A DNA stretch of 64,000 nt from Oceaniglobus trochenteri (GTDB lineage Bacteria > Pseudomonadota > Alphaproteobacteria > Rhodobacterales > Rhodobacteraceae). The stretch is from NCBI RefSeq assembly GCF_020529025.1, contig NZ_JACNMM010000006.1, positions 124,001 to 188,000 on the forward strand, written 5' to 3'. Below, piece by piece: positions 23,659 through 32,979 of this stretch; position 1 is the stretch's first letter, and the number at the start of each line of letters is the position of its first letter. Below the pieces are notes generated by a model that was not told the DNA's origin, ran no database searches, and saw only the letters and a program-made list of their open reading frames with translations. A program made the position numbers and the translations under genes.

Positions 23659-25278
23659 ATGTCGGGTTCCGAAGCGGCGGCAAGGCCCCCGACCACCTTT
23701 TCGCCCTTTCGCCACAAGACATACCGCACGCTTTGGCTGTCGTCCCAGGCCTCGAACCTGGGGGGGCTGATCCAGTCGGTGGGCGCCGCCTGGCTGATGA
23801 CTGACCTGACGGATTCGCCCACGATGATCGCGCTGGTGCAATCGTCGATCACCTTGCCGATCATGGTGTTTTCCCTGACCGCCGGCGTCTTTGCCGATTC
23901 CTTCAACCGGCGGCGGATCATGCTGTTCGCCCAGTGTTTCATGCTGACCGTGTCCAGCATCCTGGCCGTGCTGGCCTATTTCGATTTCCTGAACGCCTGG
24001 CTTCTTCTGTCCTTCACCTTCCTGATCGGCTGCGGCGTGGCCCTTCACAACCCGTCCTGGCAGGCGTCGATCCGCGATCTTGTCCCGCGCGAGGAACTGC
24101 ACGCTGCGGTGGCGCTGAACAGTGTCGGCTTCAACCTGATGCGCAGCATCGGTCCGGCCATCGGCGGCATGGTGGTGGCGGTGGGTGGCGCGGCCTTTGC
24201 CTTTGCCATGAACGCCGTCAGCTATGTCAGCATCATCATCGCGCTGACCGTCTGGTCCCCCCCGGACGAGGCGCGCCGCCTGCCCAACGAATCCTTCTTC
24301 GCCGCGCTGTCCACCGGTCTGCGCTATGTTTCCATGTCCCATCACCTGTTGCGGGTGATCCTGCGGGGCGGGCTGTTCGGCTTTGCGGCGGTCAGCATCC
24401 TTGCGCTGATGCCGGTGGTGGCGCGCGATTCCCTTGGAGGCAGTGCCATCACCTATGGCATCCTTCTGGGCTGTTTCGGGCTGGGGGCCATCGGTGGCGC
24501 CTTCAGCAGCGGCTGGTTGCGGGTGCGGCTGGGCAACGAACGGCTGGTGGAACTGGGGTTCGGGTCATACGCCCTGGGCACGCTGTGTTTCGCGCTCAGC
24601 CCGAATGCGGTTCTGGCCGGCATTTCGCTTCTGGGCTGCGGCTGTGGCTGGGTTCTGGTGCAATCCACCCTGAACGTGTCGATCCAGCGCGGGTCGCCCC
24701 GCTGGATTCTGGGCCGGGCGCTTTCGATGCACCAGACCACGGTTTTTGGCGGCATGGCCATAGGGGCCTGGATGTGGGGGCGGGTCAGCGACGAATGGTC
24801 GACAACCGCCGCCCTGCTGGTGGCCACGGCGATTCTGGTCTGCGGGATCGTCCTTGGTGTGGTGTCGCGCATCGTGGATGTGGATTCGGACGAACTTGAA
24901 CCTGCCGAGGGGTTTTCCAGCGCCCGCCCGCGCATGAACCTGATGGCGCGCAGCGGGCCGATCCTGATCTCGGTGGAATACGAGATCGACCACGACAGCG
25001 AAGAGCAGTTCCTGGCCGTGATAAAGGAACGGCGCCGGATGCGCATGCGCGACGGCGCGCGGCACTGGACCCTGGCGCGCGACCTTGAAAACCCCGACCT
25101 CTGGACCGAATCCTTCTATTTTCCCACCTGGTCGAAATACCACCTCTACAACCTGCGCCGCACCTCGCACGAGCTGCTGATCGAACAGCGCCTTGCCACG
25201 ATGACCCGCGATCACGGCGGCATCCGCGAACGCCGACAGCTTGAAAGGCCGCATTTCTGGCTGGATGGTCATCACTGA
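23659..25278 (+). CDS. MFS transporter (EntS-like, MFS_3) with C-terminal soluble domain
   Basis: 539-residue major-facilitator exporter. Twelve hydrophobic segments occupy about residues 20-400, with the loop 2-3 motif GVFADSFNRRR. The last about 120 residues form a soluble alpha-beta region resembling the antibiotic-biosynthesis monooxygenase (dimeric ferredoxin-like) fold, a known extension in this MFS_3 subfamily. Relatives include the enterobactin exporter EntS and many unassigned members. A start at 23659 has GAAAGGAAGAGG upstream. It stands alone between the parDE relic and a nucleoside hydrolase. Substrate unknown. Confidence 0.9.
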   Translation: MSGSEAAARPPTTFSPFRHKTYRTLWLSSQASNLGGLIQSVGAAWLMTDLTDSPTMIALVQSSITLPIMVFSLTAGVFADSFNRRRIMLFAQCFMLTVSSILAVLAYFDFLNAWLLLSFTFLIGCGVALHNPSWQASIRDLVPREELHAAVALNSVGFNLMRSIGPAIGGMVVAVGGAAFAFAMNAVSYVSIIIALTVWSPPDEARRLPNESFFAALSTGLRYVSMSHHLLRVILRGGLFGFAAVSILALMPVVARDSLGGSAITYGILLGCFGLGAIGGAFSSGWLRVRLGNERLVELGFGSYALGTLCFALSPNAVLAGISLLGCGCGWVLVQSTLNVSIQRGSPRWILGRALSMHQTTVFGGMAIGAWMWGRVSDEWSTTAALLVATAILVCGIVLGVVSRIVDVDSDELEPAEGFSSARPRMNLMARSGPILISVEYEIDHDSEEQFLAVIKERRRMRMRDGARHWTLARDLENPDLWTESFYFPTWSKYHLYNLRRTSHELLIEQRLATMTRDHGGIRERRQLERPHFWLDGHH

Positions 25279-25287
25279 GCGGGGCGA

Positions 25288-25316
25288 TTGTGCCGGCGCC
25301 CCGGCTTGCCTATAAG
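25288..25316 (+). promoter_or_regulatory. Predicted promoter of the nucleoside hydrolase gene
   Basis: TTGTGC (-35) and TATAAG (-10) with an ideal 17-base spacer, 66 bases upstream of the start codon. A parS-like palindrome lies in the presumed leader. Confidence 0.5.
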
Positions 25317-25348
25317 CGGCCGATCGGGGCGAACCCGCCGCAGGGCCG

Positions 25349-25364
25349 GTTCCCCGCGGGGACC
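25349..25364. other. Degenerate parS-like palindrome 4
   Basis: Copy of the 16-bp partition palindrome with one mismatch (penultimate A to C), 18 bases upstream of the nucleoside hydrolase gene and about 7.4 kb from the parA-proximal site. Confidence 0.5.
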
Positions 25365-25381
25365 AGGACGGAGACAGGACA

Positions 25382-26320
25382 ATGACGATAACGCCGGTGA
25401 AGATGGTGATCGATACCGACCCCGGAGTCGATGACGCGATGGCGATCCTCTATGTCGCCCACATGCCCGAGATCGAGCTTCTGGGCCTGACATCGGTTTT
25501 CGGCAATGTCTCGGTGGAAAAGGCAACACGCAACGCCCTGCGCCTGGTCGAGGATGCGGGCCTGAACGTGCCGGTGGCGGGTGGCGCCGCCGGGCCGCTG
25601 GCCCGCGATGCCCAGCCCCATTCCTATCATGTCCACGGGGCCGAGGGGTTCGGCGACATCCCGGCGCAGACCCCGAAGGGCAGGGCGCTGGACGAGGATG
25701 CTGCCGATTTCCTGATCCGCATGGCGCGCGAACATGCCGGGGAACTGGTGGTCTGTGCCATCGGTCCGATCACCAACCTGGCCGAGGCGATCAACCGCGA
25801 CGCCGGTTTCGCCAAGAACGTGAAGCGGATCGTCTTCATGGGCGGTGCGGCCTTCGTGCCGGGCAATGTCACCCCCCATGCCGAGGCGAACACCTTCAAC
25901 GATCCCCATGCCCTGAACGTGGTTCTGCAATCGGGCGCGCCCGTCACCATGGTCGGGCTGGACGTGACGATGCAGATCCTGCTGGACGGCGATGACTTCG
26001 CCGCGCTTGAACGGGCAAACCCGAACCACGGCGGGTTCCTGAACCGCGCCAGCGCCTTCTATCTTGAGTTCTACCGCCAGGTGGTGGGGGTTGCGGGCTG
26101 TGGGCTGCATGATCCGGCGGCGGTGATCGCCTGTCACCGGCCCGACCTGTTCGAGTCCCGCAGCGTCGCGATCCGCGTCATCGAAGAAGGCGAGGAGATC
26201 GGCCGCACCCTGCCCGTGGACGAGGGCGCGCCGATGGTCGAGGTTCTGACCGGCGGCGACATGGACGGCGTGAAGAACCTGTTCCTGCGCGCCTTCGGCC
26301 CCGCGACCGCGACGGCCTAA
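25382..26320 (+). CDS. Inosine-uridine-type nucleoside hydrolase
   Basis: 312-residue IunH-family N-ribohydrolase, which splits nucleosides into base and ribose. The calcium-binding motif DTDPGVDDA is at residues 12-20, and NTFNDPHA and HDPAA near the C-terminus hold the remaining conserved Asn/Asp/His. No signal peptide, so cytoplasmic. Start ATG at 25382 has GGAGACAGGAC upstream. Monocistronic with its own promoter; it converges on ygiB with stop codons overlapping by 3 bases. Confidence 0.92.
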   Translation: MTITPVKMVIDTDPGVDDAMAILYVAHMPEIELLGLTSVFGNVSVEKATRNALRLVEDAGLNVPVAGGAAGPLARDAQPHSYHVHGAEGFGDIPAQTPKGRALDEDAADFLIRMAREHAGELVVCAIGPITNLAEAINRDAGFAKNVKRIVFMGGAAFVPGNVTPHAEANTFNDPHALNVVLQSGAPVTMVGLDVTMQILLDGDDFAALERANPNHGGFLNRASAFYLEFYRQVVGVAGCGLHDPAAVIACHRPDLFESRSVAIRVIEEGEEIGRTLPVDEGAPMVEVLTGGDMDGVKNLFLRAFGPATATA

Positions 26321-26892
26321 CCGCCGACGCCGCGTCCGGTATTGCCGAAGCCGCCGCGCGATGCGGCGGTTGCGCGGGTCATCGGCGGTTTGCCCACGGT
26401 GGCGGCAGGGCGGGCGAACTGCCCCGCGCCCAGCTTGGCCTTGCCGGAATTGCTGCTGTAGGTGGTGTTTCCGGCCGGTGCCGCAAAACCGCCGCCCGGC
26501 GTGCGATAGAGCGGCTGGGACCGCGCCGCGCCGGCCCGGTTCGACAGCATGTTGCCCACCAGGTAACCGGCCAGCAGCGGCATGAAGATGCTGCCCGATC
26601 CGCTACCGCCGGTGGCAGAGGCCTCGTCTCCGCAGGCGCCTTCGCCGTGCTGTTCCTCGCAGACGGCCAGGCTGTCATAGCGGGGGGCGGTTTCGACGTG
26701 CAGCTCCTGGGCCTCGGCAAAGGCCTTGTCGCAATCCTCGGCGCTCAGCAATCCACCGCTCAGCGCGGCCTTTTCGCAGCTTTCGCGATCGGGATAGGCC
26801 TGGGCGTCGACCTGTTCTTCCTGGCAACCGGCAAGCGTGAAGGCCGCAGCCCCGACGATGCACAGCGCGACCCTGTTCGAACGTTTCCTCAT
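26317..26892 (-). CDS. ygiB: YgiB-like lipoprotein (DUF1190)
   Basis: 191-residue predicted lipoprotein: a positively charged N-terminus, hydrophobic core and lipobox LAGC at residues 20-23. Cys-rich repeats follow (YPDRESCEKA, SAEDCDKAF, SLAVCEEQHG), typical of DUF1190, then a glycine/serine-rich and low-complexity tail (FGNTGRGVGG at the end). In E. coli ygiB pairs with ygiC, and the same pair occurs here (ygiC upstream by 19 bases). ATG at 26892 has AAAGGA upstream; longer starts reach into ygiC. Function unknown, suspected envelope role. Confidence 0.85.
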   Translation of the reverse strand: MRKRSNRVALCIVGAAAFTLAGCQEEQVDAQAYPDRESCEKAALSGGLLSAEDCDKAFAEAQELHVETAPRYDSLAVCEEQHGEGACGDEASATGGSGSGSIFMPLLAGYLVGNMLSNRAGAARSQPLYRTPGGGFAAPAGNTTYSSNSGKAKLGAGQFARPAATVGKPPMTRATAASRGGFGNTGRGVGG

Positions 26893-26911
26893 ATCGCGTC
26901 CTTTCTCGTCG

Positions 26912-28138
26912 TCAGTCTTGTATATAGTGCGGTTTGAACCGCGACAAATCCCGCGTGATGCGGCTGGCGTCGTCGCGCAGCCCCATCCCGACACAGGTTT
27001 CCCCCACGATCCAGGCCCCGATCACCGGGCGGAAGCCGTCGAAGACGGGCAGGGGGGCATAGGCCTGCACGATGCGGGGGTGTTCGCCGTAATCGCCATC
27101 GGGCGAGATTTCCAGCGCCGTGCCGTTCTGCATGATCCGCACGCCGGCCCCTTCGCGCGAAAAGATCGGCTTTGTCACATGGCCATGGGTCAGCAGGTCG
27201 CGCGCCCGGCCAAAGGCATCGGCCACCGAGGGGGCAGGTGCACCGGCCCCGCTGAGCGCGTCGCGCACATCGCTTTCGAAGAAGGCCGGCAGAAGATTGG
27301 GGTGCCCCTCGAACATCTGCCACAGCACCGGCAGAAGGCCCTTGTTGGACACCAGCGCCTTCCAGGGCGGTTCGATCATCCGGCAGCCCGATCCGGCGAT
27401 GTATTCGGCATAGTCGCCGCGCAGCAGGTCTTCCCAGGGGAACAGCTTGAACAGGGCGCCGATCACGCGGTCCTCGTCATCCAGGAACTGGGCCTCGGTG
27501 CTGATGGCGATCTGTTCCAGGTCGGTATATTGGGCGCCAAGCCCGGCTTCGCGCGCGGCCCAGCCCAGGCATTCGACGGTGCTGTAATCCTCGGGGTTGC
27601 CCGCCGCGGCCGAGAAATGCACGTCGGTGCCGGGTTCGAAAATCTCGCCGAAGCGGGCCACCAGGGCCTCGTGGATGCCGTTGAACTGGTCGCACCCCTC
27701 GGGCAGGACGCCGCGTTCAAGCTGGCCCTCAAGCCAAGCCCATTGGAACGACGCGCTTTCGTAAAGCGAGGTTGGCGTGTCGGCGTTGTATTCCAGCAGC
27801 TTCGCATCGCCCTTGCCGTCATAGGCCAGGTCGAAACGGCCATAAAGCTCGGGGTCGCCGCGTTGCCAGCTTTCGGCAACCAGGTCGCGGTGGGCCTCGG
27901 GAATGGCGAGCCGCTCCATCAATTCCTGGCTGGTGACGATTTGCGCCACCGCCTCGCGGCACATGGCGTGCAGCTCGGTCGAGGGGTCTTCGATGCGGTC
28001 CTCGACCTCGGACAGGGTGAACCGGTAGGCCGAGGTTTCATCCCAGTAGGGTTCGCCATGCATGTCGGCAAAGGTAAACCCCAGGCGCTCGGCCTCGTCC
28101 CGCCAGTCGGGGCGTTCGGGAAGATCGGTCTTTTGCAT
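26912..28138 (-). CDS. ygiC: YgiC/glutathionylspermidine synthase-family protein
   Basis: 408-residue ATP-grasp-like protein of the glutathionylspermidine synthase domain family (YgiC/YjfC). The conserved KLLEYNADTPTSLYE motif and the C-terminal GRAR-like KPIFSREGAGVRI segment are visible. It lacks the amidase half of true GspSA, so it presumably ligates or activates some amine/carboxylate; the reaction is not established. First gene of a two-gene unit with ygiB. It starts 61 bases after the end of the tctA gene on the same strand. Confidence 0.88.
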   Translation of the reverse strand: MQKTDLPERPDWRDEAERLGFTFADMHGEPYWDETSAYRFTLSEVEDRIEDPSTELHAMCREAVAQIVTSQELMERLAIPEAHRDLVAESWQRGDPELYGRFDLAYDGKGDAKLLEYNADTPTSLYESASFQWAWLEGQLERGVLPEGCDQFNGIHEALVARFGEIFEPGTDVHFSAAAGNPEDYSTVECLGWAAREAGLGAQYTDLEQIAISTEAQFLDDEDRVIGALFKLFPWEDLLRGDYAEYIAGSGCRMIEPPWKALVSNKGLLPVLWQMFEGHPNLLPAFFESDVRDALSGAGAPAPSVADAFGRARDLLTHGHVTKPIFSREGAGVRIMQNGTALEISPDGDYGEHPRIVQAYAPLPVFDGFRPVIGAWIVGETCVGMGLRDDASRITRDLSRFKPHYIQD

Positions 28139-28199
28139 GGGCAGCCTCCGGTTCGCTTCCCTCTACCTAGGGGTGCGGCGGGGCGAATAACAGGGCAAA

Positions 28200-29738
28200 T
28201 CAGGGCAGGGGGCGTGGTTCGCCCCCTTTGGCGGCCGGGTCGGAGGCCGCCTTTTCACGGCGTGCCTTCAGGGCCCATTGCACGACACCTGCGATGCACA
28301 GGCCAAGGCAGATCACCAGGAGGGTGGCGGCGATGGGGCGCTCCACGAAGATCCACAGCCCGTCGCGCGAGATCAGCAGCGACCGGCGCAGGTTGTTCTC
28401 GACGATGGGGCCCAGGATCGTGCCGATCACCACTGGGGCCAGCGGATAACTGGCGGTGCGCAGAAACACCCCCAGGATGCCGAAGCCGAACATCACCCAG
28501 AGATCGAAGATCGAGGATTGCAGCGCGAAGGTGCCCACGGCGCAGAGCACCAGGATCGTCGGGATGAGCACGGATTTCTGCAACCGCAGCAGGTGCACGA
28601 AAAGCGGCACCAGCAACAGCCCGGCGACCAGCAGCACGATATTGGCGAAGATGTAGACAAGGAAGATGCCGCCCACGATCTCGGGCTGGTTCTCGAACAG
28701 CGCCGGGCCGGGAAAGAACCCGAGGATCAGCAGCGCCCCCATGAGAACCGCCGTCGTCGCATCGCCCGGAATGCCAAGCGACAGGGTGGGGATAAGCGCG
28801 CCGCCGCAGGTGGCGTTGTTCGCGGCCTCGGTGGCGACGATGCCGCCCTCGGCCCCTTCGCCGTACCCCTCTTCGGGGCGGGCGGCGGCCTTGGCGATGG
28901 CGTATGAGGTGAAGGCGCTGACATCGCCGCCCGCGCCGGGCAGGGCGCCGAAGAACGTGCCGATCAGCGACGACCGCAGCAGGTTGAAGCGATGGCGCAG
29001 CGTCAGCAGCAGCGCGCCGAAACCGGTGCGGGCGATCTCGGGGCGGGCCGCCGCCGTCAGGTTGGGCTGGACGACCTGGAACACCATCTCGGACACGGCG
29101 AACAGCCCCACCACGATGGCCACGATGTGAAAACCGTTCAACATCAGGTAGCTGTCGAAGGTGAAGCGATAGCCGGTGGAGAGCTGATCTGTTCCGATGG
29201 TGGCGATCAGCATACCCAGCGCGCCGGCCAGAAGCCCCTTCAGCGTGTCCTCTTTCGACACGACGGCGATGGACAAAAGGCCCATGACGCCAAGCAGGGT
29301 CAGTTCCGGGGGCGAGAACCGGGTGGCGAAGGCCGCCAGCAGGGGCGCGAAAAGGATCAGGAGAAGCCCGCCGAACAACCCGCCAAGCGCCGAGGCGCTG
29401 ACCGCGATCCCCAGCGCATCCGACGCGCGCCCCTTCTGCGCCAGCGGATAGCCGTCGAACAGCGTTGCCGCGGCGATGGGGGTGCCGGGAATGCGCAGCA
29501 GGATCGCGGCAATCGCCCCGCCGCAACTTCCCCCGACGAAGACCGAAATCAGCAGCCCCAGCCCCGCCAGCGGTTCGACATAAAGCGCGACGGGCAAAAG
29601 CAGGACGACACCCATCAGCGGTCCGAGCCCGGGCAAGGCGCCGATCAGCAACCCGAGGATCACCCCCAGCACGGTCAGCCCCAGAACCTGCGGGGTGGCC
29701 AACAGCGCGCTGCCGGCGACAAGCATCTCAGAAATCAT
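28200..29738 (-). CDS. tctA: TTT transporter large permease TctA
   Basis: 512-residue TctA with about 11-12 hydrophobic segments. The family motifs GLLIGALPGLGPLMGVVLLLP-like (N-terminal) and GALPGAGGDVSAF plus ANNATCGGALIPTLSLGIPGD (middle) are present. Begins 7 bases after tctB; part of the sulfatase-tctCBA operon. The C-terminus is charged and probably cytoplasmic. Confidence 0.95.
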   Translation of the reverse strand: MISEMLVAGSALLATPQVLGLTVLGVILGLLIGALPGLGPLMGVVLLLPVALYVEPLAGLGLLISVFVGGSCGGAIAAILLRIPGTPIAAATLFDGYPLAQKGRASDALGIAVSASALGGLFGGLLLILFAPLLAAFATRFSPPELTLLGVMGLLSIAVVSKEDTLKGLLAGALGMLIATIGTDQLSTGYRFTFDSYLMLNGFHIVAIVVGLFAVSEMVFQVVQPNLTAAARPEIARTGFGALLLTLRHRFNLLRSSLIGTFFGALPGAGGDVSAFTSYAIAKAAARPEEGYGEGAEGGIVATEAANNATCGGALIPTLSLGIPGDATTAVLMGALLILGFFPGPALFENQPEIVGGIFLVYIFANIVLLVAGLLLVPLFVHLLRLQKSVLIPTILVLCAVGTFALQSSIFDLWVMFGFGILGVFLRTASYPLAPVVIGTILGPIVENNLRRSLLISRDGLWIFVERPIAATLLVICLGLCIAGVVQWALKARREKAASDPAAKGGEPRPLP

Positions 29739-29745
29739 GTTTTCC

Positions 29746-30282
29746 TCACCAAGGTAGGGCGATGCCGAACTGTCCGCGCGGCAGAACGACGTTCACAAGC
29801 CCGCCGAACACGATGGACAGGCCGAAGGTCACGACAAGCGGAACGCCGATCAGCCAGAGAAGCCGCCGTTCCCCGCAAAGCGCCAGAACCGCCGTCACCA
29901 GAACCAGGCTGGACAGCAGATAGCCCACCGTCCCCAGCCCCACGAGATAGAGCGCGAAGAGTGCAAGCAGCGCCAGCGCCCGGCCCGCCCTGGCGCCAAG
30001 GGCCGCTGCCTCTTGGTCATATGGCGCGGCCATTGCGCGCCGGTGACGCAGCAGCGCAAGGCCGAACCTGGCCGCCAGAAGAACGGCAATCGCAATGGCC
30101 AGCGCCCGTGGATAGCTGGCGGCGTCGTTGTAGGCGCCGCCCGATGCGATGCCCTGGTCGGCCATGTTCGTCGCGATCTGCTGAAAGACGATGGCAACGA
30201 TGATCAGAAAGATCACCGCCACCACCCATTCCGCGACAAGGCGCGCCGTCACCGGACCGTCTTCCGTTGACTGGATGCCCAT
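29746..30282 (-). CDS. tctB: TTT transporter small permease TctB
   Basis: 178-residue TctB-family protein with four hydrophobic segments and a central charged loop of about 20 residues (HRRAMAAPYDQEAA). Small-subunit partner of TctA. Its ATG at 30282 overlaps the tctC stop by 4 bases (ATGA). Confidence 0.88.
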   Translation of the reverse strand: MGIQSTEDGPVTARLVAEWVVAVIFLIIVAIVFQQIATNMADQGIASGGAYNDAASYPRALAIAIAVLLAARFGLALLRHRRAMAAPYDQEAAALGARAGRALALLALFALYLVGLGTVGYLLSSLVLVTAVLALCGERRLLWLIGVPLVVTFGLSIVFGGLVNVVLPRGQFGIALPW

Positions 30283-31280
30283 CAGTTCAGAGAGCGCAGA
30301 CGCTCTTCCTCCCAGAGCAGGGCATCACCCATTGCGCCCAGCTGATCGACGACGGGGCCGACGATGCTGTCGTAATCCTCGGGCGGATAGGCCAGGACGT
30401 TGAAGCCCATGTTGGCGATCTGCTCTTTCACCTCGGGCCGTTCCAGCGCGCGGCCCATGGCATCGGCCAGCACCTTGACGCGGTCGGCGGGGGTGTCGGG
30501 ATGCACGACCCACCATGTCCACCCCATGGGGGCCAGGCCGGAAAGGCCAAGGTCGATGTCCATCTCCGCGATGGTCGGTGCGCCGTCATAGGTTTCCTTG
30601 GCGTCGGCCAGTTCCGACAGCACAAGCAGGACATTCGCCTTTTCCTTGTTCTGGCGATAGTCGGCCGGACCGTGGAAGGCGAAATCCAGCACCCCGGCAT
30701 AGAGATCCTTGTGGGAATCCGGGTCGGACGGATAGGGGATGTTCTGCGCCACGACATCGTAGGATTGCAGAACCTTCGCGATCACCATGTGCGGCAGGTT
30801 GTTGCGCGATCCGGTGGAATAGCGCAGTTCGCCGGGGTTCTCGCGGCCCCAGGCCATCATGCCCTCGAAATCGTCCCAGCGGGTTTCATCCTTGCGCCCG
30901 ACAATCGAAAAGGCGTTGGACACGGCCCCCCAGAGCGGCTTGAAATCCTGATAGGTCCAGTCGGCCTTGCCCAGCACCGGCATCAGGACCAGCGGCGCGA
31001 CATAGCCGTCGATCACCGTGTATCCATCGGCGGGCTTGGACAGCCCGGTCTGCAGGGCCTTCGTTCCGGCCGCCCCCGGGGTCGAGATGACGGGCATGGA
31101 GACGCCCAGTTCCTCGCTCATCGCCTGGGCGATGATCTGGCTTGCCGCCATGGCCGCGCCCGGCGCCCAGGGGAACACGTTTTCCACCGTGCGCGTGGGA
31201 AAGTCCTGGGCCGTGGCGGCCCCGGCCATGCCGGCAGTGATCGCCACGGCAAGGCTGATTGCATTCAGGGTGCGTTTCAT
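30282..31280 (-). CDS. tctC: TTT transporter periplasmic binding protein TctC
   Basis: 332-residue TctC/Bug-family binding protein. Signal peptide 1-24 (cleavage after ATA, before QDFPTRTV). The Bug ligand-loop signatures are seen as NVFPWAPGAAM and the STPGAAGTKALQ region. ATG at 31280 has AAGGAGGAG upstream and overlaps the sulfatase stop, so an upstream in-frame start is rejected. Being second after the sulfatase, it lacks the hairpin seen after other binding-protein genes in the window. Ligand unknown, possibly an organosulfate. Confidence 0.93.
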   Translation of the reverse strand: MKRTLNAISLAVAITAGMAGAATAQDFPTRTVENVFPWAPGAAMAASQIIAQAMSEELGVSMPVISTPGAAGTKALQTGLSKPADGYTVIDGYVAPLVLMPVLGKADWTYQDFKPLWGAVSNAFSIVGRKDETRWDDFEGMMAWGRENPGELRYSTGSRNNLPHMVIAKVLQSYDVVAQNIPYPSDPDSHKDLYAGVLDFAFHGPADYRQNKEKANVLLVLSELADAKETYDGAPTIAEMDIDLGLSGLAPMGWTWWVVHPDTPADRVKVLADAMGRALERPEVKEQIANMGFNVLAYPPEDYDSIVGPVVDQLGAMGDALLWEEERLRSLN

Positions 31281-32890
31281 GTGGTCTCCTCCTTGGTTGT
31301 TTCGGCCCTGCCCTGCGAACGCGCGACGATGGGCGCGCCCTCCTCCTTGGAAAGGCCGTAGTGATCGAAAATCTCGGGTGGTGCGTGGTGTTCGGCCAGG
31401 TGGCGAAAAGCGGCCTGGCGCAGGCGCGATTTCACCGCCTCGTCGTCGATAGGCCGCATCTGGCCCGGGTCGGTTTCCAGGTCGTAAAGCGGCGAAGATG
31501 CGGGGCGCCGCGCCGCGGCCTCGAACCCTGCTTCGCCGATGGTCTGGCGGGCGGGAATGCGCAGCACCGGCGCGCCCTTGGTAAAGGGCAGGGGGGCGGA
31601 AAGTTCTGCGGTGGCCAGTTCCCCAGGGTCGAAGGCCCGGTCGATATGGGAGGGCGCCAGCGTGTAGTGCGCCAGGCCCTCGGCCGTCTCGCTTTGCGGG
31701 TAGAGGTAATAGGTATGGCGCCCGTCGGTGATGCAAAGTGGCCCGGCGAACATCCCCAGAACGGCACTGTCACGCCCCACCGATTTGCCCTGAAGGGCAG
31801 GCATCAACGATTTGCCCGTCACCTCGGGGGGAATATCCACCCCGGCCAGTTCAAGAAAGGTGGGCATCAGGTCGGTTGTCTGGGTCAGGCCGTCGTGACG
31901 GCCCGGTTTGCAATCAGGATGCGCGATCATCAGGGGAATATGCGCGATTTCCTCGTAATAGGGCATCTTGTTCTTGCCCCACCATTCATGTTCGCCCAGC
32001 AGGAAACCGTGATCGGTGGTCAGCACCACGCAGGTATCCTTCCAGGCGTCGGTGGCATCCATCCAGTCCAGCAGCCGGCCGAAATGTTCGTCACACATGG
32101 CAGTCAGCGCCGCATAGTTGCCGCGGATCTCGGCGATCTCCTCGGCCGAATTGGTGACCTGTTCGTAGATCGGCCAGTCGAGAATGCGACCGGTCTGCCC
32201 GACGTCATAGGCATCGCGGAAGCGTTGCGGCGCGCGGAACGGTTCGTGGGGGTCGAAACATTCAAGTTGCAGGAACCACTGGTCCGACTCGCCGTTGGTG
32301 CGCAGGAAATCGAAGGCCGCCTCGAAACACCGGGCCGTGGGCCAGTCGGCCTCGTCCTCCATGCTCAGCGCGTTGATGGCGCCGCGCGACCGGCGCCATG
32401 CGGTCTGCGAAACGGTGCCGCGCGTGGTGGGGCGGTCGGTGGGCAGGTCGTCCAGCGGGTAATGGCGCGGGTCGAACCTTTCCTTCAGCCGCTCGACCGG
32501 GGGGGTGACCATGACCTTGAGGGGGTCGTATTCCTGCCCGCGCACGAAATGCCAGCTGTCGAAGGCATTTACATAGCCCGCGCCGCCTTCCTCGAAATAA
32601 TGCAGGTGATCCGACACGATATGCGTATAGGTTCCGGCCCCGCTCAGCAGGCGGGCATAGGAATTGTCGAAGGGTTCCAGCGGCCCCCACGAGCGGTGCA
32701 GGAAATTCAGCCGCCCGGAATGCATGTCGCGCCGGGCGGGCATGCAGGGCAGCGAGCCGACATAGTGCCGGTCAAAGACCATGGAGCGGCGCGCGAAGCG
32801 GTCAAAGTTCGGCGTTGCAACGGCCGTTCCGCCATAGGCGCCAATCGCCGAACGATTGAGCGAGTCGAACATCACGAAAATTGTCTTCAT
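31277..32890 (-). CDS. Cytoplasmic sulfatase (alkaline-phosphatase superfamily)
   Basis: 537-residue type I sulfatase. The signature CMPAR at residues 49-53 provides the cysteine converted to formylglycine; metal-ligand Asp9 lies in MFDSLNRSAIGAYG and a second site in VVLTTDHGFLLGEHEWWGK. No signal peptide, so the enzyme should be cytoplasmic and act on imported sulfate esters. ATG at 32890 has AGGAA upstream. It is the first gene of an operon with tctCBA and is divergent from a LysR regulator. A formylglycine-generating enzyme is required in trans and is not in the window. Exact substrate unknown. Confidence 0.93.
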   Translation of the reverse strand: MKTIFVMFDSLNRSAIGAYGGTAVATPNFDRFARRSMVFDRHYVGSLPCMPARRDMHSGRLNFLHRSWGPLEPFDNSYARLLSGAGTYTHIVSDHLHYFEEGGAGYVNAFDSWHFVRGQEYDPLKVMVTPPVERLKERFDPRHYPLDDLPTDRPTTRGTVSQTAWRRSRGAINALSMEDEADWPTARCFEAAFDFLRTNGESDQWFLQLECFDPHEPFRAPQRFRDAYDVGQTGRILDWPIYEQVTNSAEEIAEIRGNYAALTAMCDEHFGRLLDWMDATDAWKDTCVVLTTDHGFLLGEHEWWGKNKMPYYEEIAHIPLMIAHPDCKPGRHDGLTQTTDLMPTFLELAGVDIPPEVTGKSLMPALQGKSVGRDSAVLGMFAGPLCITDGRHTYYLYPQSETAEGLAHYTLAPSHIDRAFDPGELATAELSAPLPFTKGAPVLRIPARQTIGEAGFEAAARRPASSPLYDLETDPGQMRPIDDEAVKSRLRQAAFRHLAEHHAPPEIFDHYGLSKEEGAPIVARSQGRAETTKEETT

Positions 32891-32949
32891 GCTGAATTCC
32901 TGTTGCCTGGGCTTCAGCATGTCACAGGGGCGTACATCCGAAAATTGAA

Positions 32950-32971
32950 TTTATGGACGACATTCTATAAA
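32950..32971. promoter_or_regulatory. LysR-type operator candidate TTTAT-N12-ATAAA
   Basis: Imperfect inverted repeat in the 89-base region between the divergent sulfatase and LysR genes, in the only A/T-rich stretch there. Its place next to the LysR start fits an autoregulatory and activation site. Confidence 0.5.
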
Positions 32972-32979
32972 CTCATGGA

